Shown here: positions 41,449 to 51,556 of the stretch, one piece after another
Numbering within the stretch: position 1 is the first letter of the stretch
Layout of the letters: every line of letters starts with the position of its first letter
Source: Herbihabitans rhizosphaerae
Lineage (GTDB): Bacteria; Actinomycetota; Actinomycetes; Mycobacteriales; Pseudonocardiaceae
Direction: 5' to 3'
NCBI RefSeq assembly: GCF_004216555.1
Contig: NZ_SGWQ01000010.1
Coordinates: 183,261-247,260, forward strand
Length of the DNA stretch: 64,000 bases
Position numbers and translations under genes: made by a program
Notes under the pieces: model-generated
Database searches by the model: none
The model's input: the letters and a program-made list of their open reading frames with translations, nothing else
Told to the model about the DNA's origin: nothing

Positions 41449-41721
41449 ATGGCCGTCACCGTTTCCATCCCGACCATTCTGCGCACGCACACCGGCGGGG
41501 AGAAGTCCGTCGAGGCGAGCGGGAGCACGCTGGCCGAGGTGATCGAAAGCCTCGAGAACGACCACGGCGGGCTCAAGTCGCGCCTGGTCAAGGAGGGCAC
41601 GCTGCACCGCTTCGTCAACGTGTACGTCAACGACGAGGACGTGCGCTTCGCCGGCGGGCTGGAGGCCAAGGTGACCGACGGCGACACCGTCACGATCCTG
41701 CCCGCAGTCGCCGGCGGCTGA
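41449..41721 (+). CDS. cysO: CysO sulfur-carrier protein (ThiS/MoaD fold)
   Basis: Ubiquitin-like carrier of 90 residues ending in the diglycine PAVAGG, which is thiocarboxylated and donates sulfur to CysM. VTVSIPTILRTHTGGEKSVE and TVTILPAVAGG are typical. ATG 41449 with GGAGG upstream. Three bases separate it from cysM. Confidence 0.95.
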   Translation: MAVTVSIPTILRTHTGGEKSVEASGSTLAEVIESLENDHGGLKSRLVKEGTLHRFVNVYVNDEDVRFAGGLEAKVTDGDTVTILPAVAGG

Positions 41722-42675
<954 letters not shown>

Positions 42676-42679
42676 CTCC

Positions 42680-42728
42680 GTGAAGGTGACCGCATCGCCG
42701 CCGACAGCCTGATGCGGACCACCTTCAC
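42680..42728 (+). terminator. Terminator after cysM
   Basis: Long hairpin starting five bases after the cysM stop: GTGAAGGTG and CCGCATC on the left pair with GATGCGG and CACCTTCAC on the right, one small bulge, 14-base loop. Confidence 0.8.
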
Positions 42729-42741
42729 GTCTCCCGCTCCC

Positions 42742-42803
42742 TGTTGATCATGTTTGGCCTGGACTTTCTCTGCGGGCGGCGTACTTTAGCGGGCTAAAGT
42801 ACG
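42742..42803 (-). repeat. Dispersed intergenic element, copy C (inverted, partial)
   Basis: Perfect 24-bp hairpin at 42780-42803 (arms CGTACTTTAGC / GCTAAAGTACG around GG). Read on the minus strand, the hairpin is followed by gcagagaaagtccaggcc and catgatcaacag, aligning with ggagaaagcccaggtcag and aagatcaacaag of copy A. So this is the same element in opposite orientation, without the distal 70 bases. Lies between cysM and a convergent methyltransferase. Confidence 0.75.
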
Positions 42804-42825
42804 CATGGGGTAGCGGGAGCATTTG

Positions 42826-43452
42826 TCAAGCTTTCTTGTGTGCCAGGAGGATCGTCAGCCTTGGGGTGACGCCGATCCGGTCGACGGTGCCGAACACGCG
42901 CTCGACCTCGTCCACGATGTCGGCTCCGGTGAACGCGGTCAGCTTGCGGTAGCCGAACCGCAGCAGCCTGGTGATCGTGCCCTCGACGAACCCGCTTGAG
43001 GGCACCAGCCGGACGTCGAACACGAACAGCCGTCCGCCGGGGCGCAGGGCGTCGTGCGCGAGCCGGAGCGCGGCCGGTACGTCCGGCATGGCGTTGAACG
43101 CGGTGATCGCGATCATCGCGTCGAACTCCTCGTAGCCGTGTGGTTCCCTGGTCGCGTCGGCCTCGCGCACTTCGGCGTCGATTCCCTTGCGCCGCAAGAA
43201 CTTCCGCGTGCGATCGACCATGCCGGCGTTGTAGTCGACGCCGACAACCCGACCGGACGGGCCGACGGCGTCACGGAGCGCGGCCAGTGTCGCGCCGGTG
43301 CCGCAGCCGATGTCGAGCACCGAGTCACCCGCCTCGAGGCCGAGGTGGTGCAGGGCGAGGTCGTGCATCGGTCCGTTGAACCGGGACAGTGCGCCGTAGT
43401 ACGTGCGGCTGGCGAACGTCCAGGTTCGGTCGCCGCGTTGGGTCGTCGTCAT
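42826..43452 (-). CDS. SAM-dependent methyltransferase
   Basis: 208 residues. Motif I SVLDIGCGTGATLAALRDAV, VVGVDYNAGMVDRTRKFL, and LRPGGRLFVFDVRLVPSSG. Close in plan to UbiE/phospholipid N-methyltransferase-like enzymes (TYYGALSRFNGPMHDLALHH). ATG 43452 follows GAGGAGG. Divergent from a TetR gene with a shared operator region, so probably under its control. With 43542-44932 it forms an insertion relative to the mycobacterial order. Confidence 0.88.
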   Translation of the reverse strand: MTTTQRGDRTWTFASRTYYGALSRFNGPMHDLALHHLGLEAGDSVLDIGCGTGATLAALRDAVGPSGRVVGVDYNAGMVDRTRKFLRRKGIDAEVREADATREPHGYEEFDAMIAITAFNAMPDVPAALRLAHDALRPGGRLFVFDVRLVPSSGFVEGTITRLLRFGYRKLTAFTGADIVDEVERVFGTVDRIGVTPRLTILLAHKKA

Positions 43453-43463
43453 GAGTCCTCCTC

Positions 43464-43521
43464 GTTTTACAATGCAGTCGCATCGTAAACGCGAAGGCGG
43501 CTCCAGTGCAATACGATTGCA
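43464..43521. promoter_or_regulatory. Two TetR operators
   Basis: GTTTTACAATGC-agtc-GCATCGTAAAC (43464-43490) and the perfect dyad TGCAATACGATTGCA (43507-43521) lie between the divergent methyltransferase and TetR starts. They share the half-site ACGAT(T)GCA-like core and stand out as AT-rich in a GC-rich genome. Confidence 0.65.
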
Positions 43522-43541
43522 TTGGATCGAAGGGAGGCGTG

Positions 43542-44099
43542 ATGCCGAAGCAGGTCGACCACGAGGCGCGCAAGCGCCGGATCGCGGACGCGGTGTGCCG
43601 GCTCGCCGGCACGCGGGGCCTTGAGGCGGTCAGCCTGCGGCACGTCGCCACCGAGGCCGGTGTGTCGATGGGCCAGGTGCAGCACTACTTCGCGACCAAG
43701 GACGAGATGCTGCTGTTCGCGTTCGCCGTGATCAGCGAGCGCTACGAGCAGCGGATCGCGGCGGCGGTCACCAGCAAGCGCACGCCGCGCACCCGGCTGC
43801 GCGCGCTGCTGCTGGCGATGCTGCCGCTGGACGACGCCGGGCTGGCCGAGGGGCCGGTGCTGCTCGCGTTCCTGGCCAGGGCGGCCGTCGCGGCGGAGAT
43901 CGCCGCGCCGCTGCGCGAGAGCGGAGCCGGCATGCGGGCGTTCCTCGCCGAGATGGTCGGGTCCACCCCGGACGCCGAACGCGAGGCGGTGATCCTGCAG
44001 GCACTGGTCGACGGGCTGCTGTCACAGTTGCTGGTCGGCCACATCGACGCGCGCACCGCCATCGCCGCCGTCGACCACCAGCTCGACCGGGTCTGCTAG
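43542..44099 (+). CDS. TetR-family repressor
   Basis: 185 residues. HTH SLRHVATEAGVSMGQVQHYF then ATKDEMLLFAFAVI; TetR_C-type (BetI-like) ligand domain. ATG 43542 follows GAAGGGAGG. Divergent from the methyltransferase; stop overlaps the convergent SMP-30 gene by four bases. Confidence 0.92.
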   Translation: MPKQVDHEARKRRIADAVCRLAGTRGLEAVSLRHVATEAGVSMGQVQHYFATKDEMLLFAFAVISERYEQRIAAAVTSKRTPRTRLRALLLAMLPLDDAGLAEGPVLLAFLARAAVAAEIAAPLRESGAGMRAFLAEMVGSTPDAEREAVILQALVDGLLSQLLVGHIDARTAIAAVDHQLDRVC

Positions 44100-44932
44100 C
44101 CGGCGAACACGGTCGGCGGCAGGCCCTCGCCGGCGTCCGGGAGCACCAGGACCGAGCCGGCCAGTTCGTCGTCGTCGGAATCCCGGGCGGCCGTGGTGAC
44201 GTACAGGTCGGCCAGCGCGGAACCGCCGAAGCAGCACGACGTCGGCCTGGACACCGGCAGCTCGAACTCGGCGGACAGCGTGCCGTCCGCGGCGTACCGG
44301 CGCACCGCGCCCGCGACGGTCAGCCACAACCCGCCCTCGGCATCCGCGCACAGTCCACTCGGGACAGATCCGTCCACAGTGCACAGATCACGTGGATCCG
44401 TTGCCGCGCCGGAGGAATCGTCGTAGTCGAACACCTCGATCATGCGACGCGCCGAGTCGAGGTGGTACAGCAGCGCGCCGTCCGGGCTCCAGGTCACCCC
44501 GCCGCCGGTGCCCACGTCGGCCTTGACCACGGTGGCGGCGCCGTCCGGGTTGACCCGCGCCAACCACGCGCCGCCCGGCTCGCCGTTCGCCGGCAGCGTG
44601 CACACCCACAGCCGGCCGCGCGGATCGACGCCGATCTCGCCGGCCCGGTAACCGTCACGCCCCCAGTACGCCAGCCAGCGCCGCGACACGGTCGCCTCGA
44701 TCAACGCGACACCGTCACGCAGGTGCGCCACGAAACCGCCGCGCATTCTCGGCCGCACCCCGCCGACCGGCTGCGGCAGCTCGAAGACCTCCCCGGTGCC
44801 CGCCGCGGGATTGGATCTGTGCACCACCGAGCCGCGCACGTCGGACCACAACAAGGTGGAACTCGCCAACTCCCACGTCGGCGAGACGCCCCACGCCGCA
44901 TCGGCGCGCACGGCGACCTCGATGTCGCTCAC
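44096..44932 (-). CDS. SMP-30/gluconolactonase-like beta-propeller
   Basis: Six-bladed propeller lactonase-like protein, 278 residues. Seen: [36 protein letters not shown] with the metal-site asparagine replaced region, [20 protein letters not shown] and [23 protein letters not shown] 44932 follows GGGGAAGAGGG; a longer frame to 45052 is unlike the family. Would hydrolyse sugar or other lactones; substrate unknown. Convergent with TetR by four bases, divergent from the rhomboid gene. Confidence 0.88.
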   Translation of the reverse strand: MSDIEVAVRADAAWGVSPTWELASSTLLWSDVRGSVVHRSNPAAGTGEVFELPQPVGGVRPRMRGGFVAHLRDGVALIEATVSRRWLAYWGRDGYRAGEIGVDPRGRLWVCTLPANGEPGGAWLARVNPDGAATVVKADVGTGGGVTWSPDGALLYHLDSARRMIEVFDYDDSSGAATDPRDLCTVDGSVPSGLCADAEGGLWLTVAGAVRRYAADGTLSAEFELPVSRPTSCCFGGSALADLYVTTAARDSDDDELAGSVLVLPDAGEGLPPTVFAG

Positions 44933-45033
44933 GTTCTGCACCCTCTTCCCCGAACCAGCCCTCGCAGAAGGTAACCGATGGCAGGGACAGTTCAGGGTTC
45001 TTCCGGATACCGGACCGGCTACGAACACGTACC

Positions 45034-45699
45034 GTGGAACACGTGACCACATTGCCCGCCAAGCCGGCCGGCTCCGATCCGGTCAACCGCGTACTGCCGC
45101 CGAACCCGAAGGCAGCCGCCATCGTGGTGCTGGGCTTCACCGCGCTGCTGTACCTGATCGAGTTCCTGGACTCGGTGATTCCCGCGGACCTGGACAAGTT
45201 CGGCGTCGAGCCGCGCGAACTGTCCGGTCTGGACGGTGTGCTGTTCGCGCCGCTGCTGCACGCGGGCTGGGATCACCTGTTCAGCAACACGATTCCGGTG
45301 CTGGTGTTCGGTTTCCTCGCGATGTCCGCCGGCATCGGCCAGTGGATCGCGGTGACCGGGACGATCTGGATCCTGTCCGGCCTCGGTGTCTGGCTGACCG
45401 GCGCGTGGGGCACGGTGACGGTCGGCGCCTCCGGTGTCGCGTTCGGCTGGCTGGCCTTCCTGCTCGTGCGCGGGATGTTCAACCGCAGCTTCAAGCAGTT
45501 GCTCGTGGCGGCCGCGCTGTTCCTGTACTGGGGGAGCACCCTGCTCGGCGTGCTGCCCGGCGACCCGGGCATCTCCTGGGAGGGCCACCTGTTCGGCGCC
45601 GTGGCCGGCATCCTGGCCGCGTGGCTGGTGTCGGTTGCCAACAAGGCGTCGGCGACCAAGGCGCGCAAGCGAGCCGACACCGGTGGAGTCGTCACGTGA
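45034..45699 (+). CDS. Rhomboid-family intramembrane serine protease
   Basis: 221 residues, six membrane helices. [18 protein letters not shown] holds the conserved H/N region, [17 protein letters not shown] the catalytic serine near residue 134, and [17 protein letters not shown] the catalytic histidine near 187. Start GTG 45034, alternative GTG 45043; neither has a good ribosome site. Stop overlaps murI by four bases. Position between cysM and murI matches Rv1337. Confidence 0.93.
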   Translation: MEHVTTLPAKPAGSDPVNRVLPPNPKAAAIVVLGFTALLYLIEFLDSVIPADLDKFGVEPRELSGLDGVLFAPLLHAGWDHLFSNTIPVLVFGFLAMSAGIGQWIAVTGTIWILSGLGVWLTGAWGTVTVGASGVAFGWLAFLLVRGMFNRSFKQLLVAAALFLYWGSTLLGVLPGDPGISWEGHLFGAVAGILAAWLVSVANKASATKARKRADTGGVVT

Positions 45700-46502
45700 C
45701 AGTGTTCCCCGACGCGCCGATCGGGGTCTTCGACTCGGGCGTCGGCGGGCTGACCGTGGCCCGCGCGATCATGGACCAGTTGCCCGGCGAGCGGATCCGC
45801 TACGTCGGCGACACCGCGCACGGACCGTACGGCCCGCTGCCGATCGCCGAGGTTCGCGCGCACTCGCTCGCGGTGGCCGACGAGCTGGTGGCCGGCGGGG
45901 TGAAACTCCTGGTCATGGCGTGCAACACGGCGTCGTCCGCGTGTCTGCGGGACGCCCGCGAGCGCTACGACATCCCGGTCGTGGAGGTGATCGTGCCGGC
46001 CGTGCGGCGGGCGATCGCGACCACCCGCACCGGCCGCATCGGCGTGATCGGCACGGTGGGCACGATCCGCTCGCGCGCCTACGAGGACGCGTTCGCCGCC
46101 GCGCCGGACATCGAGGTGACCAGCGCGGCGTGCCCGAGGTTCGTGGACTTCGTGGAGCGCGGCACCACGTCCGGCCGGCAGGTGCTCGGGCTCGCGCAGG
46201 GCTATCTCGCGCCGCTGCAGCAGGTCGATGTGGACACCGTCGTGCTCGGCTGCACGCACTATCCGCTGCTCACCGGCGTGCTGCAGATCGTCATGGGCGA
46301 GAAGGTGACGCTGGTGTCCAGTGCGGAGGAGACCGCGAAGGACGTCGTGCGGGTGCTCACCGAGGGCGATCTCTTCCGCCCCGACGGCGAGGTCGCCGAG
46401 CACGAATTCCTGGCCACCGGGTCGACCGAGAAGCTGCTGCGGCTGGCCCGCCGGTTCCTCGGCCCCGATCTTGGTCGAGTGGCGCCGTTCACCAGAACGT
46501 AG
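45696..46502 (+). CDS. murI: Glutamate racemase
   Basis: Supplies D-glutamate for peptidoglycan. 268 residues. Seen: [20 protein letters not shown], catalytic cysteines in [10 protein letters not shown] (near 76) and LGCTHYPLL (near 187), and [15 protein letters not shown] 45696 overlaps the rhomboid stop (GTGA). Essential housekeeping gene of the conserved block. Confidence 0.97.
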   Translation: MTVFPDAPIGVFDSGVGGLTVARAIMDQLPGERIRYVGDTAHGPYGPLPIAEVRAHSLAVADELVAGGVKLLVMACNTASSACLRDARERYDIPVVEVIVPAVRRAIATTRTGRIGVIGTVGTIRSRAYEDAFAAAPDIEVTSAACPRFVDFVERGTTSGRQVLGLAQGYLAPLQQVDVDTVVLGCTHYPLLTGVLQIVMGEKVTLVSSAEETAKDVVRVLTEGDLFRPDGEVAEHEFLATGSTEKLLRLARRFLGPDLGRVAPFTRT

Positions 46503-46536
46503 CTGGCCGTACCACCGATGTGACAGGCTGTCCGGC

Positions 46537-47307
46537 ATGCTGTTGACCGTCCTCGGCTGCTCGGGCAGCGCGCCTGGTCCGAACGCACCCGCGTCGGGCT
46601 ACCTGCTCGAAGCCGAGGGTTTCACGCTCGCGCTGGAGTTGGGCAACGGCACGCTGGCCGAGCTGATGGCCCTGCGCGACCCGCTCACGGTCGACGCGAT
46701 GCTGTTCTCGCACCTGCACCCTGATCACTGCGCGGACTTCTCCGCGCTGACCGTGCTGCGCCGCTACCACCCGGAGCCGTCGCGCGACCCCCGGGCGAAC
46801 CGGCTGCCGGTGTTCGCGCCGAAGGAGGCGCCGAACCGGTTGGTGGCCGCGTACTCACCGGACGAGGCGGACCGGCTCGTCACCGATCTGTCCGATGTGT
46901 ACTCGTTCACCCCGCTCGACCACGGAACCGTCCACATCGGACCGTTCGAGGTGACCGCGGTGAGCGCGCCACATCCCTGTGAGGCGTTCAGTTTCCGGAT
47001 CGTCCACAATGGACGATCGCTGGTCTACACCGGTGACACCGGGTGGAACGACCCGCTCGTCGATCTCTCGTCCACGGTGGACGTTCTGCTGTCCGAGGCG
47101 TCCTGGACGCACGCCGAGGGCCGGCCGCCGGACCTGCACCTGTCAGGGCGGGAGGCCGGCGAACTGGCGAGCCGTGCCGGCGTCGGGCGGCTGCTCGTCA
47201 CGCACGTCCCGCCGTGGACCGACGCCGACGCCGTCCTCGCCGAGGCTCGCGGGGCCTTCGACGACGGTGTCGAGCTGGTCCGGCGTGGCGCCAGCTACAC
47301 GATCTGA
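46537..47307 (+). CDS. MBL-fold phosphodiesterase, Rv1339-like
   Basis: Metallo-beta-lactamase-fold hydrolase, 256 residues. Metal motif FSHLHPDHCADF (HxHxDH near 57-62), SAPHPCEAFSFRI, YTGDTGWND and the final LLVTHVPPW. The mycobacterial orthologue at the same position (after murI, before rphA) has been reported as an atypical class II cAMP phosphodiesterase. ATG 46537. Its last 165 bases are antisense to the 3' end of the flippase-like gene. A palindrome copy lies at 47070. Confidence 0.92.
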   Translation: MLLTVLGCSGSAPGPNAPASGYLLEAEGFTLALELGNGTLAELMALRDPLTVDAMLFSHLHPDHCADFSALTVLRRYHPEPSRDPRANRLPVFAPKEAPNRLVAAYSPDEADRLVTDLSDVYSFTPLDHGTVHIGPFEVTAVSAPHPCEAFSFRIVHNGRSLVYTGDTGWNDPLVDLSSTVDVLLSEASWTHAEGRPPDLHLSGREAGELASRAGVGRLLVTHVPPWTDADAVLAEARGAFDDGVELVRRGASYTI

Positions 47308-48321
47308 CCGCCGCGTCTTAAGCACCAGCCAGCCGACGAATCCGAGCGGGATGATCAGCCAGCAGGACAGCAGCCGGTAGACGAGCACGGTCGCGGCCGC
47401 CGGCGCCTCCTCGGCACCGGCCGCCAGCAGCCCGGTGAGCAGGCTCAGCTCGATCACGCCGACACCGCCGGGGGTGAGCGGGATCTGGCGCACGACCTGC
47501 ACGGTCAGGTAGATCGCGGCCAGTTCGACCACCCCGATGTCCAGGTGGAACGCGGTGGCCGCGGCGGCGAGGCAGGCGAGATCGGTGAGCCAGTTGGCCA
47601 GCGCCGCGCCGAGTGCGAGCGCCCAGTGCCTCGGTGCGACGTCGCGGGAGCTGCGCACCGCCTCGGCCACCGGGCGCAGCAGCTTCGCCAGACGCGGCCA
47701 GCGGGTCGGGTGCGGGCGGCGCGGACCGCGGCGGGGGAGCTGGCGGGTGGCGAGCCAGCCGATGCCGACGGCGACGATCACCGCGTGCGCGGCGAGCATC
47801 GGCAGGATCGGCTGCTCGCTCAGCGCCGCGGAGACGTGCACGGTCGCGGTGGCGAGGAAACCCATGGCGTACAACAGAACCAGCGCGCCCATGGACAGCA
47901 GTCCGGACAGGATCATCACGGTCGCGGCGATCGTCCGGCTGGCGCCGTCCGTGCGGAACTGGCGGAACGCGAACGCGGCGGACAGCGCGGACCCGGCCGG
48001 CAGGCTGATCGCGATCGCCGAGCGGCTGTAGGCCAGCGCGACCGCGCGGTGCCTCGGCATGGTCACGCCGAACGCGGTGAGCAGCCGCCGTTGCTGGCGG
48101 GCGAACAGGCCCATCGAGGCCATTTCCGCGAGCACCGCGACGAGCAGCCACTCGGCCTCGGCGGCGCGCAGCGACCGCATCACATCGGCTGGTTCGGGGA
48201 GCTGTCCGTGGAGCATGATCGCCACGACGGCCAGGACCGCGAGCACGCCGGCTATCCGAGCCCCAACGAGTAGCCGTGGACGCCACCGCGTGCGGTGCTT
48301 CGCTCGATCGTCGTCGACCAT
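47143..48321 (-). CDS. Lysylphosphatidylglycerol synthetase/flippase-like TM protein (UPF0104)
   Basis: 392 residues with about eight membrane helices. TVQVVRQIPLTPGGVGVIEL is the family signature (PGGxGxxE), with SRSAIAISLPAGSALSAAFA earlier. No aminoacyl-transferase domain, so it is only the integral membrane part; related proteins move or modify lipids. The last ~55 residues after LVLKTRRSDR look uninformative and lie antisense to the MBL gene (165-base overlap), suggesting the original stop near 47310 was lost. ATG 48321. Confidence 0.85.
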   Translation of the reverse strand: MVDDDRAKHRTRWRPRLLVGARIAGVLAVLAVVAIMLHGQLPEPADVMRSLRAAEAEWLLVAVLAEMASMGLFARQQRRLLTAFGVTMPRHRAVALAYSRSAIAISLPAGSALSAAFAFRQFRTDGASRTIAATVMILSGLLSMGALVLLYAMGFLATATVHVSAALSEQPILPMLAAHAVIVAVGIGWLATRQLPRRGPRRPHPTRWPRLAKLLRPVAEAVRSSRDVAPRHWALALGAALANWLTDLACLAAAATAFHLDIGVVELAAIYLTVQVVRQIPLTPGGVGVIELSLLTGLLAAGAEEAPAAATVLVYRLLSCWLIIPLGFVGWLVLKTRRSDRVAGATPDQLDTVVEGPASLGEDGVGVGPRRDVRDEQPPDAGTARQFAGLPP

Positions 48322-48441
48322 GGCGGCTCCATTTCAACCTGTGATGAATTGTGCGCCCGCGTGTGGCCGCCCGTCAATCAGGTATCGCGTGACGCGCGTC
48401 CCACCCGCAGCCATGCTCGATGCGCGTCGTAGGGTGACGCC

Positions 48442-49230
48442 GTGGCTAGGAGCGATGGCAGGAACGACGACCAGCTCCGCGAGGTGCGGATCACCCGGGG
48501 CTTTCAGAAGTGGCCGGCGGGATCGGTACTCGTGGAGTTCGGCAACACCCGGGTGCTGTGCGCGGCGAGCGTGTCCGACGGCGTGCCGCGATGGCGCACC
48601 GGCTCCGGCCTCGGCTGGGTGACCGCCGAGTACGCGATGCTGCCGTCGGCCACCAACACGCGCGGCGACCGCGAATCCGTGAAGGGCAAGATCGGCGGAC
48701 GCACGCACGAGATCTCCCGGCTGATCGGGCGCTCGCTGCGCTCGTGCATCGACCTGGCCGCGCTCGGCGAGAACACCATCGTGATCGACTGCGACGTGAT
48801 CCAGGCCGACGGCGGCACCAGGACCGCGGCGATCACCGGCGGCTACGTCGCCCTCGCGGACGCGATCACCTGGCTCGGCGCCGCCGGCAAGCTGGCCGAC
48901 CCGCAGCCGCTGTCCTGCCAGATCGCCGGGATCAGCGTCGGCGTGGTGAACGGGCGGGTGCGGCTGGACCTGCCCTACGAGGAGGACTCGATCGCCGAGG
49001 TGGACATGAACGTCGTGGCCACCGACACCGGCACGCTGGTCGAGGTGCAGGGCACCGGCGAGGGCGCGACATTCGCACGGTCCACTTTGGACAAGATGCT
49101 GGACATGGCGCTGGCCGGATGCGACGAGCTGTGCCGGAAGCAGGCCGCCGCGCTGGCCGAGCCGTACCCCGGCGAGCTGCCGGGGCAGTCGGACGGCGCG
49201 AAGGCGACGAAGGTGACCAAGGCCAAGTGA
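48442..49230 (+). CDS. rph: RNase PH
   Basis: Phosphorolytic 3' exoribonuclease for tRNA maturation. 262 residues. Seen: [60 protein letters not shown] and [21 protein letters not shown] 48442. A charged tail ([12 protein letters not shown]) extends the usual length slightly. Overlaps rdgB by four bases. Confidence 0.97.
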   Translation: MARSDGRNDDQLREVRITRGFQKWPAGSVLVEFGNTRVLCAASVSDGVPRWRTGSGLGWVTAEYAMLPSATNTRGDRESVKGKIGGRTHEISRLIGRSLRSCIDLAALGENTIVIDCDVIQADGGTRTAAITGGYVALADAITWLGAAGKLADPQPLSCQIAGISVGVVNGRVRLDLPYEEDSIAEVDMNVVATDTGTLVEVQGTGEGATFARSTLDKMLDMALAGCDELCRKQAAALAEPYPGELPGQSDGAKATKVTKAK

Positions 49231-49826
49231 CCCGGCTGCTGCTGGCCACCCGCAACGCGAAGAAGCTCGTCGAGCTGCGGCGGATTCTCGACGGCGCCGG
49301 CATCGAGGTGATCGGGCTGGACGACGTGCCGGCGTTTCCCGAGGCGCCGGAGACCGGTGCCACGTTCGCGGACAACGCGCTGGCCAAGGCGCGCGACGCC
49401 GCGTCGGCCACCGGGCTCGCGTCGGTGGCCGACGACTCCGGGCTGGCCGTGGACGCGCTGAACGGCATGCCGGGCGTGCTGTCCGCGCGCTGGTCCGGCC
49501 GGCACGGCGACGACCTGGCGAACCTGGAGCTGCTGCTCGGTCAGCTCGCCGACGTGCCGGACGAGCGGCGGGGCGCGGCGTTCGTGTGCGCCGCCGCGCT
49601 GGTGGTGCCCGGCGGCGCGGAGACCGTCGTGCACGGCGAATGGCGTGGCACGATCGCCCGGAAACCTCGTGGTGCCAACGGTTTCGGCTACGACCCGATC
49701 TTCGTACCGTACGGCGGGACCCGGACCTCCGCCGAGCTTCCCGCCGAGGTGAAGGACGCGGCGTCACACCGCGGGATCGCGATGCGCGCGCTGCTGCCCC
49801 TGCTGCGGGCGCTCACTGTCCACTGA
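49227..49826 (+). CDS. rdgB: XTP/dITP diphosphatase
   Basis: House-cleaning pyrophosphatase (HAM1 family) that hydrolyses dITP/XTP. 199 residues. [63 protein letters not shown] and [11 protein letters not shown] are all present. GTG 49227 lies in the rph stop (GTGA). End of the mycobacteria-like block. Confidence 0.97.
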   Translation: MTRLLLATRNAKKLVELRRILDGAGIEVIGLDDVPAFPEAPETGATFADNALAKARDAASATGLASVADDSGLAVDALNGMPGVLSARWSGRHGDDLANLELLLGQLADVPDERRGAAFVCAAALVVPGGAETVVHGEWRGTIARKPRGANGFGYDPIFVPYGGTRTSAELPAEVKDAASHRGIAMRALLPLLRALTVH

Positions 49827-49949
49827 GGACGGTCGGTTCACCGGTGTGCCAGACGTTCTCGGAACTGGTGGAGTTGGAGCGGGTGGGGGCGTCGTGGTTC
49901 GGGTTTCGGTGTGACGGTTCGGTATCCGTTCGCTGGCAACGCTCACAGG

Positions 49950-50017
49950 AAAGCTTTCACCAAAGCTGTCGCGATAGCTTTCGGGATAGCTTTTGCGAAA
50001 GCTATCGGCAAAGCTTT
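49950..50017. repeat. AAAGCT/AGCTTT cluster able to form alternative hairpins
   Basis: Within 68 bases the hexamer AAAGCT or its complement occurs at 49950, 49962, 49976, 49988, 49998 and 50010, two of them as AAAGCTTT. GATAGCTTT (49985-49993) pairs with AAAGCTATC (49998-50006) over a TGCG loop; CGATAGCTTTC (49972-49982) can instead pair with GAAAGCTATCG (49997-50007). Position between the convergent rdgB and lipoprotein genes suits a terminator region; the last copy overlaps the lipoprotein stop. Confidence 0.7.
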
Positions 50018-50942
50018 ACAAGAAGGAAGCCAGTGCCTGGGCGGCGGTGGTCACCGACCGACCGGCCGTGCTCCACGAGCTGAGACCTCGGTGGCCGGTC
50101 AGCAGCACCACGACGTACCGGTTGTCGGTGCCGACCAGCCCGGTCGAGTGCAGCACGTGATCAGCCCCGCTGTTGCCCCAGCCCTGCTTCACCGCGAACG
50201 GCTTGCCCAGCCCGTCCGGAATCCCGAAGTACTGGTCGAACCCGTCGGCCGCGTGCCGGGGAGCGGACGCCAGCGCGTTGACGATCACGCTTCGGTGCCG
50301 CTCCGGCAGCGCCAGCACGTGTTGGTACACCTTCACCACGTCCCGCGCGCTGACCAGCGTGTTGCCCCACCGGCCGGCGATGTCCGGCGGCCGGGTCGCG
50401 GTGAGCCCGATCGTGCGCGCCGCGTCGGTGACGATCGACGCCCCGCCGAGCCGCACCCACAGCGCGCTCGCGATCTCGTCGTCGCTGACCGACAGCATCC
50501 TGGTGACCTGTGCGGTCGACACGTCGTCGTCCAGCGCTTCCATCGCGATCAGCAGCTTGACCAACGACGCGGAGTAGAACTGCTGATCCGGGTTGACCGA
50601 CAGCCGGGTGGCGCCGGTCGTCCGGTCCAGCACGATCGCGCCGACCGTCGCCCTCGGCGCCACCGAGCGCACCGCCGAGGTGACCTTCGCCGCGTCGATC
50701 GCCGGATCGCCGGGCCGGTCGCCCGGCCGCTTGCGCGGTGACGGCGTGGCCTGCCCCTGTGGCGTCGACTCCGACGGCGGTATCGGCACCGGGACCGGTG
50801 CCAGGTTCGGGTCCCACGACGTGCTCGTGGTCAACGGCGGCACCATCATCCCGCCCTGTGAGGAGTCCAGCCCGCAGCCGGCCATGGCGAACGCCAGACC
50901 ACTGATCAGCACGGCGACGCGACGTGAACCGCATTCCCTCAT
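50016..50942 (-). CDS. Lipoprotein with serine-hydrolase (beta-lactamase-like) domain
   Basis: 308 residues. Lipobox LAFAMAGC with C23; a proline/serine-rich linker (about 35-75); then a penicillin-binding fold. The active-site SxxK is S126-LV-K129 in YSASLVKLL; LVSARDVVKVYQHVLAL and FAVKQGWGNSG (in place of the usual KTG) follow. That KQG replacement makes beta-lactam hydrolysis uncertain; a D,D-peptidase-like or inactive role is possible. ATG 50942. Anchored outside the cytoplasmic membrane. Confidence 0.85.
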   Translation of the reverse strand: MRECGSRRVAVLISGLAFAMAGCGLDSSQGGMMVPPLTTSTSWDPNLAPVPVPIPPSESTPQGQATPSPRKRPGDRPGDPAIDAAKVTSAVRSVAPRATVGAIVLDRTTGATRLSVNPDQQFYSASLVKLLIAMEALDDDVSTAQVTRMLSVSDDEIASALWVRLGGASIVTDAARTIGLTATRPPDIAGRWGNTLVSARDVVKVYQHVLALPERHRSVIVNALASAPRHAADGFDQYFGIPDGLGKPFAVKQGWGNSGADHVLHSTGLVGTDNRYVVVLLTGHRGLSSWSTAGRSVTTAAQALASFL

Positions 50943-51048
50943 GTCCAGGCAAACGGGGCCTGAACTGCGGAAAGTTGACCCGAACCGGGGGCAACTATTC
51001 GGGGTGCGGCGGCATTACGCGCACCCGGGGAACAACGTTGCCCAGTGC

Positions 51049-51522
51049 CTAGACCTTCAAATCCTTGCGGAGCTTCGCCACGTGCCCGGTCGCGCGCACG
51101 TTGTAGCGGGCCAGCTCGATCGCGCCCGACTCGTCAACGATGAACGTCGACCGGATCACGCCCATGACCGTGCGGCCGTAGTTCTGCTTCTCGCCGAACG
51201 CGCCCCACTTCGTCATCACCGTGCGGTCGGCGTCGGACAGCAGCGGGAACGTGAGGCCCTCGTCGGCGGCGAACTTCGCCAGCTTGTCCTGCTTGTCCGG
51301 GGAGATGCCGAGCACGTCGTACCCGGCGTCGTTGAGCGCGGCGAGGTTCTCGGTGAAGTCGCACGCCTGCTTGGTGCACCCGGGCGTGGCCGCGGCCGGG
51401 TAGAAGTACACGATCACCTTGCGGCCGCGGTAGTCGGACAGCGACACCGGCTTCCCGGTGCTGTCCGGCAGGGTGAAGTCGGGGGCCGCGTCGCCCTCGG
51501 CGAGACGGGTCTGCTCGGTCAT
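51049..51522 (-). CDS. bcp: Thioredoxin-dependent peroxiredoxin (Bcp/PrxQ)
   Basis: Reduces hydroperoxides. 157 residues. LAEGDAAPDFTLPDSTGKPV, YFYPAAATPGCTKQACDF with peroxidatic C49 and resolving C54, and STFIVDESGAIELARYNVRA. ATG 51522 gives the family start. Single gene between two lipoprotein genes on the same strand. Confidence 0.96.
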   Translation of the reverse strand: MTEQTRLAEGDAAPDFTLPDSTGKPVSLSDYRGRKVIVYFYPAAATPGCTKQACDFTENLAALNDAGYDVLGISPDKQDKLAKFAADEGLTFPLLSDADRTVMTKWGAFGEKQNYGRTVMGVIRSTFIVDESGAIELARYNVRATGHVAKLRKDLKV

Positions 51523-51556
51523 GGCCCGGACGTTACTGGAGACCTTGCCGGAGGCG

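Noticed and set aside
50016..50942. Calling this gene a class A beta-lactamase
   Set aside because: SxxK is present but the KTG motif reads KQG and the SDN motif is not convincing, so only a serine-hydrolase-fold lipoprotein is claimed.
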